A stretch of 42,017 bases of DNA, from the IMG/VR virus record IMGVR_UViG_3300020453_000046, positions 1 through 42,017 of that record; one strand, written 5' to 3'. Under the pieces are notes generated by a model. The model had not been told where the DNA came from. It searched no databases and worked only from the letters and a program-made list of their open reading frames with translations. The stretch is from a virus. Below are positions 38,434 through 42,017 of this stretch, piece by piece. Positions within the stretch are counted from its first letter, which is position 1; every line of letters starts with the position of its first letter. The translations under genes and the position numbers were made by a program.

Positions 38434-39181
38434 TAAATCCGTTAGGGTTATCTGATATATCGTCTGGCATTCCTGGTGCGTTAAAATATAAATTACCTGA
38501 CACACTTATTCTAGTTCCATCTGAATGAAACGGTATTACTTGATGTCTTAATTGTGCAGGAAACATCCACATATGATATTCTACTGGATCGTAATTAAAT
38601 GTATGATCTGCCCATTTAGGATGTTGTGGTTCTCCATAATGAAATACAAGTGTACCTGGTGGTGGTGATGTTCCTTCAAATGATTTTTGTTCTTTTTTTA
38701 TTTCTGGAGTTTTGCAAAATATAACCCAAGACAATTGACCACCGTGATAATGCTCTGGATTATATTCGTGTGCTTTCATATAATTAATCCATAAATCCAT
38801 TAATGTATATGATGTAGTATGTAATTCTGGTTTCATTTGGTGACCTGACCATTCTAAAGCACCTTTTACATACCAATCTACATATGGTTTAAATTCTTTT
38901 ATATACCATTCTTTGTCTTCTCTTGTATATCTTCTTTGATCCGCAAGATGACCTGCTAGAGTAGTATTAGCAGTTCCTGATTCTAATTTTTCACCTCTAT
39001 TTAAAAGTCCTCTAACTAAACTTTCGTGTACTTTACATAGTGCAACATATGGTCCAAAAAATAGTTGACCTTCTTTTTGTACATTTCTTTTAGGTGCTTC
39101 TTTGGGAATGTTTTTTTCAGCGTTATCTTGTATTTGTTTTGTTAATCTTTTTATCTCAGCGTCTTTTTCTTCTGGTGTCAT
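38426..39181 (-). CDS. 2OG-Fe(II) oxygenase-like protein with coiled N-terminus
   Basis: 251 aa. N-terminal charged helix (about 1-35), then an oxygenase core: LWINYMKAHEYNPEHYHGG (about 130-150) with the HxH iron-binding block, LSWVIFCKTPE, SPPPGTLVFHYGEP, and a distal HQVIPFHSDGTRISVSGNLY with the second histidine and the 2OG-binding arginine. This is the PF13759-type pattern. Strong AGGAGAATAA ribosome site. Its neighbours are a methyltransferase and a glycosyltransferase-like gene. Substrate unknown. Confidence 0.8.
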   Translation of the reverse strand: MTPEEKDAEIKRLTKQIQDNAEKNIPKEAPKRNVQKEGQLFFGPYVALCKVHESLVRGLLNRGEKLESGTANTTLAGHLADQRRYTREDKEWYIKEFKPYVDWYVKGALEWSGHQMKPELHTTSYTLMDLWINYMKAHEYNPEHYHGGQLSWVIFCKTPEIKKEQKSFEGTSPPPGTLVFHYGEPQHPKWADHTFNYDPVEYHMWMFPAQLRHQVIPFHSDGTRISVSGNLYFNAPGMPDDISDNPNGFNG

Positions 39182-40180
39182 TTATTCTCCTATTATTCTG
39201 AATAATGTAGATTCAAAGGTATCATATATTTGATCCTTTGTCAATAGTGATTGCTTATAAGCATTGTGGATTTGTGTATATTTTGTAAAATAATCACTAT
39301 TCATTATCTTTTGATGTAATTCTTCAGCACTTTCCACTCTTTGCCATTCATCTTTTACGAGTATTCCTGTCGAATCGTAATCTTTGTAAACCATAGGTAT
39401 AATGCCACAGGCAAGTGCCTCGTGGTATCTACTTGTAGTTGCCTTATTATCTTTCCAATTAAAACATAATGTATATTTTGATTTGTTTAATATAGGTAAT
39501 ATGTTTCTCATAGTATCTGATTTCATATCTCTTTTAACCGTAGAAAATCTACCAATAAATCTTGTATTAAATTTACCCATACCAACTTGTAGTTCTTTTA
39601 ATATTTCGTGTCTGTTATCGCCACTAGTTATGCCACCTACATCTCGTCTTTTTTCTGTTCCCCAATATGAAAATAGATAAGGTCTATTAGTTTCATTGTC
39701 TGGTATTTCATCTTTTATAAAATGATATTTTAATTGATGTATGTTTCCTGGTATATCTGTTTCATCTAATATAGATACTTTGCCAATAGGGTTATCTCTA
39801 AATGTATGATTTCTATATAAGTCTTCATCATCTCCTCTATCTGATCTTAATATTATAATGTGTTTATTTTTTAAATCTTTAAAGTGTTCTTTAATTGCTG
39901 TATTAGATTTCTCTAAATTTTTAGGATCAATATAATTAGGTATATGGTAATGAAATTCATTCTCACTAGGTATAATAATTATATCACTATCAGGTATATC
40001 ATCTGCTATTCTTCTATGTGCTTTGTCATAACCATAGTTATATACACCATATCTAAATTCACTATTCTTAATTTGAAATCTTTTTAATAGATAACAAAAT
40101 GAATCTATAATATGATCTAATGGTCGTTTATAATTAACACCACTTCTTAATCTAGCAATTGTTATTTTCCTACATTCCAA
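39182..40180 (-). CDS. glycosyltransferase-like (exostosin/GT-B type)
   Basis: 332 aa. The N-terminal half has no clear motif. The C-terminal half ends with TSRYHEALACGIIPMVYKDY (about 249-268), the 'R..EAL..G.IPV' nucleotide-sugar-binding pattern of exostosin (GT47)-like and related GT-B enzymes, with a preceding SKYTLCFNWKDN strand. It could glycosylate LPS, virion protein or modified DNA. Start overlaps the PLP-enzyme gene by 19 bases. Next to a 2OG oxygenase and a DNA methyltransferase, so DNA is one possible acceptor. Confidence 0.75.
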   Translation of the reverse strand: MECRKITIARLRSGVNYKRPLDHIIDSFCYLLKRFQIKNSEFRYGVYNYGYDKAHRRIADDIPDSDIIIIPSENEFHYHIPNYIDPKNLEKSNTAIKEHFKDLKNKHIIILRSDRGDDEDLYRNHTFRDNPIGKVSILDETDIPGNIHQLKYHFIKDEIPDNETNRPYLFSYWGTEKRRDVGGITSGDNRHEILKELQVGMGKFNTRFIGRFSTVKRDMKSDTMRNILPILNKSKYTLCFNWKDNKATTSRYHEALACGIIPMVYKDYDSTGILVKDEWQRVESAEELHQKIMNSDYFTKYTQIHNAYKQSLLTKDQIYDTFESTLFRIIGE

Positions 40181-40977
40181 AACAGACTTCCTTTCTTAGC
40201 ATATTTTTTCATTATTGACCACGCCTTTGCGTCATATGTAGGCACAGATGGAAAAGGTGGTTTGTCTTCTTCTTTTACTTCTTGCATAAATTTATATTTC
40301 GTTAGATATAATTTTGCTCTACCTATTTCGTGTTGTTTCATTTTGTGTCCTACTGAAACTACATTAACATCTTTATCAGGAAATGCCATCTGTAATCCTC
40401 TTGTTAATGTACCACTTGATCCTACTGACCATATTTCACTTATATTAATATTGTAATCTGTTTCTATATTCTTTGCTAAATCTCTTATATCTTCAAACAC
40501 TCTTTTTTCTTCTAAACCTAAAGGTAATAATCTTCTTCTTTTTGGGTCTTCATAAAAATAATCTCTTGCTCTTTTTTTCGTAACTGATAGCATACCATTT
40601 GGTACCCAACGAATATCTGCACCATATTCTAATGCTTGTTTTTGATATGGATGTAGGTTCTGCATAGACCTTTTTGCCATAAAGAATACTGCCTTTTTTC
40701 CATACTCTTTTGCTTGTAGTGTTAAAGATAATTGAGCATAACCATTTGCAGGACAACCACCATAAACAAATTCTTCAGCACCTTCAGCAATTTCTTCTCT
40801 AATCATTCTATCTACAAATCTTCTTTTAGAACCACCTTCTAATAAGTCATCACGCACCACATAAAATCCTTCGTGTTCTTCTATTACTAATTTAGGAAAA
40901 CTATAAGGCATAGTTGAACCTTGTCTAGGCCATCTTTCTTCAGCAGTAGGAAATCTATAAGGAACGCTATCTATCAT
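40162..40977 (-). CDS. PLP-dependent enzyme, ACC deaminase/D-cysteine desulfhydrase-like
   Basis: 271 aa, fold-type II. The cofactor-binding lysine is Lys51 in VRDDLLEGGSKRRFVD, with the family's 'RDD...GG.K.R' pattern. GGCPANGYAQ (about 73-82) is the N-loop for the carboxylate and VGSSGTLTRG (about 185-194) the phosphate cup. It is shorter than typical ACC deaminases (about 330), ending after the GT-cup domain. Likely substrate a small amino acid. Coupled to peptide deformylase by ATGA. I cannot tell whether it serves metabolism or a modification pathway. Confidence 0.82.
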   Translation of the reverse strand: MIDSVPYRFPTAEERWPRQGSTMPYSFPKLVIEEHEGFYVVRDDLLEGGSKRRFVDRMIREEIAEGAEEFVYGGCPANGYAQLSLTLQAKEYGKKAVFFMAKRSMQNLHPYQKQALEYGADIRWVPNGMLSVTKKRARDYFYEDPKRRRLLPLGLEEKRVFEDIRDLAKNIETDYNINISEIWSVGSSGTLTRGLQMAFPDKDVNVVSVGHKMKQHEIGRAKLYLTKYKFMQEVKEEDKPPFPSVPTYDAKAWSIMKKYAKKGSLFWNVGK

Positions 40978-41513
40978 TTTTTCTTTTTATATCTACTCAT
41001 CATTTTTTCTGCTTTTTTATACGCCATATCTAATTTTAATTTAGATACACCATCAACAAATGTTTTGCCTAACATATGATCGTATTCGTGTTGAAAGACT
41101 CTACTAATCATACCATCTAAACTACCTTCTTTTAGATCGCCATTTTCATCTTCGTATTTTACAACTACTTTACGAGGTCTTGTTATACTTAAAAATACAA
41201 ATGGAAAAGTTAAACAACCTTCTTTCATTGTTTCTTCCTCAACACTACTTGATATAATCATAGGATTAAAACAAGTCATCTTTAAATTTTTTTCAACATC
41301 AGGATGATCGCCTAGTACAAACATATTAAAAGGCAAACCTACTTGATTAGCAGATAAACCTATGCCACCGTATTTTTTCATTGTGTCAAACATTTTATCT
41401 GACAATTCTTTTCTATCTTTAAATCCTTCATCTTTTAACATATCATCACTAAAAGGTGCTATGGCACATTGTACTCTTGGATCAGTTGGTGGTATTAGTT
41501 TTAGTTCTTTCAT
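40974..41513 (-). CDS. def: peptide deformylase
   Basis: 179 aa from the ATG at 41513, preceded by AGGAGATAT; the open frame 16 codons upstream overlaps gp46. Three motifs: GIGLSANQ (50-57), EGCLTFP (98-104) and QHEYDHMLG (141-149), with Cys100, His142 and His146 as metal ligands and Glu143 catalytic. Removes the formyl group from new proteins. Marine T4-like phages often carry one, thought to favour phage or photosystem protein turnover. C-terminal extension short and basic. Confidence 0.96.
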   Translation of the reverse strand: MKELKLIPPTDPRVQCAIAPFSDDMLKDEGFKDRKELSDKMFDTMKKYGGIGLSANQVGLPFNMFVLGDHPDVEKNLKMTCFNPMIISSSVEEETMKEGCLTFPFVFLSITRPRKVVVKYEDENGDLKEGSLDGMISRVFQHEYDHMLGKTFVDGVSKLKLDMAYKKAEKMMSRYKKKK

Positions 41514-41520
41514 ATATCTC

Positions 41521-42017
41521 CTATGTATTTTGTAATCTAGTAAAGTTTTGATACTTCTCAAATTTTAATATGTTAGTAAACTTGTCAAATAATATATCTC
41601 CTTTATGTGATATAATAAAGACATTTTCATTTCTTAATTTATTTACTATCTTAAAGAAATCATCTGTGCCTTGTTGATCTAAACTAGAATCAAATATTTC
41701 ATCTAGTATTAATAAGTTTGTGTTCACACTATTTTTCATTTTTGCAATAGTTCTCCAAGTAAATAATATTGCAAGGTCTATTCTTAATTTTTCTCCTTCA
41801 CTAAAACTATTATAATTAAATGTATCTCTATGACGACTCTTTACCGTTTCGTTAAATTCTTCGTCTAAATGAAAAGATACAAAGAAGTCCATTGCTTGTA
41901 AGTGTTCATTAATTAAGTTGTTTATGATAGGTACATACTTTTTAATTATATGACCTCTAGCACCTTTATCACTTAATACTTCTCTTAATATATCAACATA
42001 TTTCTTTTGATTAACTA
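41521..42017 (-). CDS. 46: gp46 recombination nuclease subunit, C-terminal part (5' end cut)
   Basis: The frame is open from the window edge; 165 aa visible. It contains GARGHIIKKYVP, NSFSEGEKLRIDLAILF (ABC signature, FSEGEK), LLILDEIFDSSLD (Walker B and D-loop) and VFIISHK (H-loop): the C-terminal half of a RAD50/SbcC-type ATPase. With gp47 it resects DNA ends and is needed for recombination-dependent replication. The stop shares TAGGAG with the deformylase ribosome site. Confidence 0.94.
   Translation of the reverse strand, partial: VNQKKYVDILREVLSDKGARGHIIKKYVPIINNLINEHLQAMDFFVSFHLDEEFNETVKSRHRDTFNYNSFSEGEKLRIDLAILFTWRTIAKMKNSVNTNLLILDEIFDSSLDQQGTDDFFKIVNKLRNENVFIISHKGDILFDKFTNILKFEKYQNFTRLQNT

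Overview
The window is one continuous minus-strand gene block from an AT-rich (roughly 70% A+T by eye) T4-like myovirus. The evidence is the T4 replication and recombination set: gp46 (cut by the right edge), gp45, gp44, gp62, RegA, gp43 DNA polymerase, UvsX and gp41. They stand in the T4-type order 45-44-62-regA-43, and exact T4-type late promoter boxes (TATAAATA) are present. Very low GC, phage bS21, Hsp20, peptide deformylase, 2OG-Fe(II) oxygenases, CobS/CobT-like proteins and a PstS-style auxiliary solute-binding gene (AapJ type) point to a marine phage. A SAR11-like alphaproteobacterial host (pelagimyophage) is the best guess, but it is inference. I saw no tRNA, rRNA, CRISPR or insertion sequence. 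No gene-free stretch exceeds 300 bases; the longest is 32556-32778, which is structured and promoter-rich.

Reading in the direction of transcription (right to left): 42017-37351 holds gp46 (partial), peptide deformylase, a PLP enzyme, a glycosyltransferase-like protein, a 2OG-Fe(II) oxygenase and an SPPY DNA methyltransferase. 37255-32779 holds a metalloprotease/VWA protein (CobT-like), a MoxR/CobS-type ATPase, two small membrane proteins and bS21. 32555-24744 holds Hsp20, sliding clamp, clamp loader, RegA, a RimK-type ATP-grasp/aspartic-protease fusion, a small conserved protein, a 2Fe-2S ferredoxin and the polymerase. 24744-17113 is a modification and recombination segment: a DruA/Mom-like protein, MT-A70 methyltransferase, GNAT, a second SPPY methyltransferase, UvsX, gp41, HNH nuclease and three more 2OG oxygenases.

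16292-6181 is under late promoters. It contains a 461-aa unknown, a protein with nucleic-acid-ligase motifs, a P-loop kinase, an 811-aa protein with two different nucleotidyltransferase domains, several head/tail-type accessory proteins and a HAD phosphatase. 6107-1 carries virion-like small proteins, a DUF1353-like membrane protein, an overlapping spanin pair and, at the left edge, a truncated AapJ-like amino-acid-binding protein.

Early/middle genes are preceded by a recurring sigma70-like promoter (GCTTGACW, 17-18 bases, extended -10). Late genes are preceded by TATAAATA. hsp20 and the 461-aa gene appear to carry both types. Genes are tightly coupled by ATGA/TAATG overlaps, and several begin with TTG or GTG. 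The most promising novelties are the ligase/kinase/nucleotidyltransferase cassette in the late region, the AapJ homologue beside the lysis genes, the bS21/RimK-protease/deformylase set that may act on host translation, and a predicted H-type pseudoknot upstream of hsp20.
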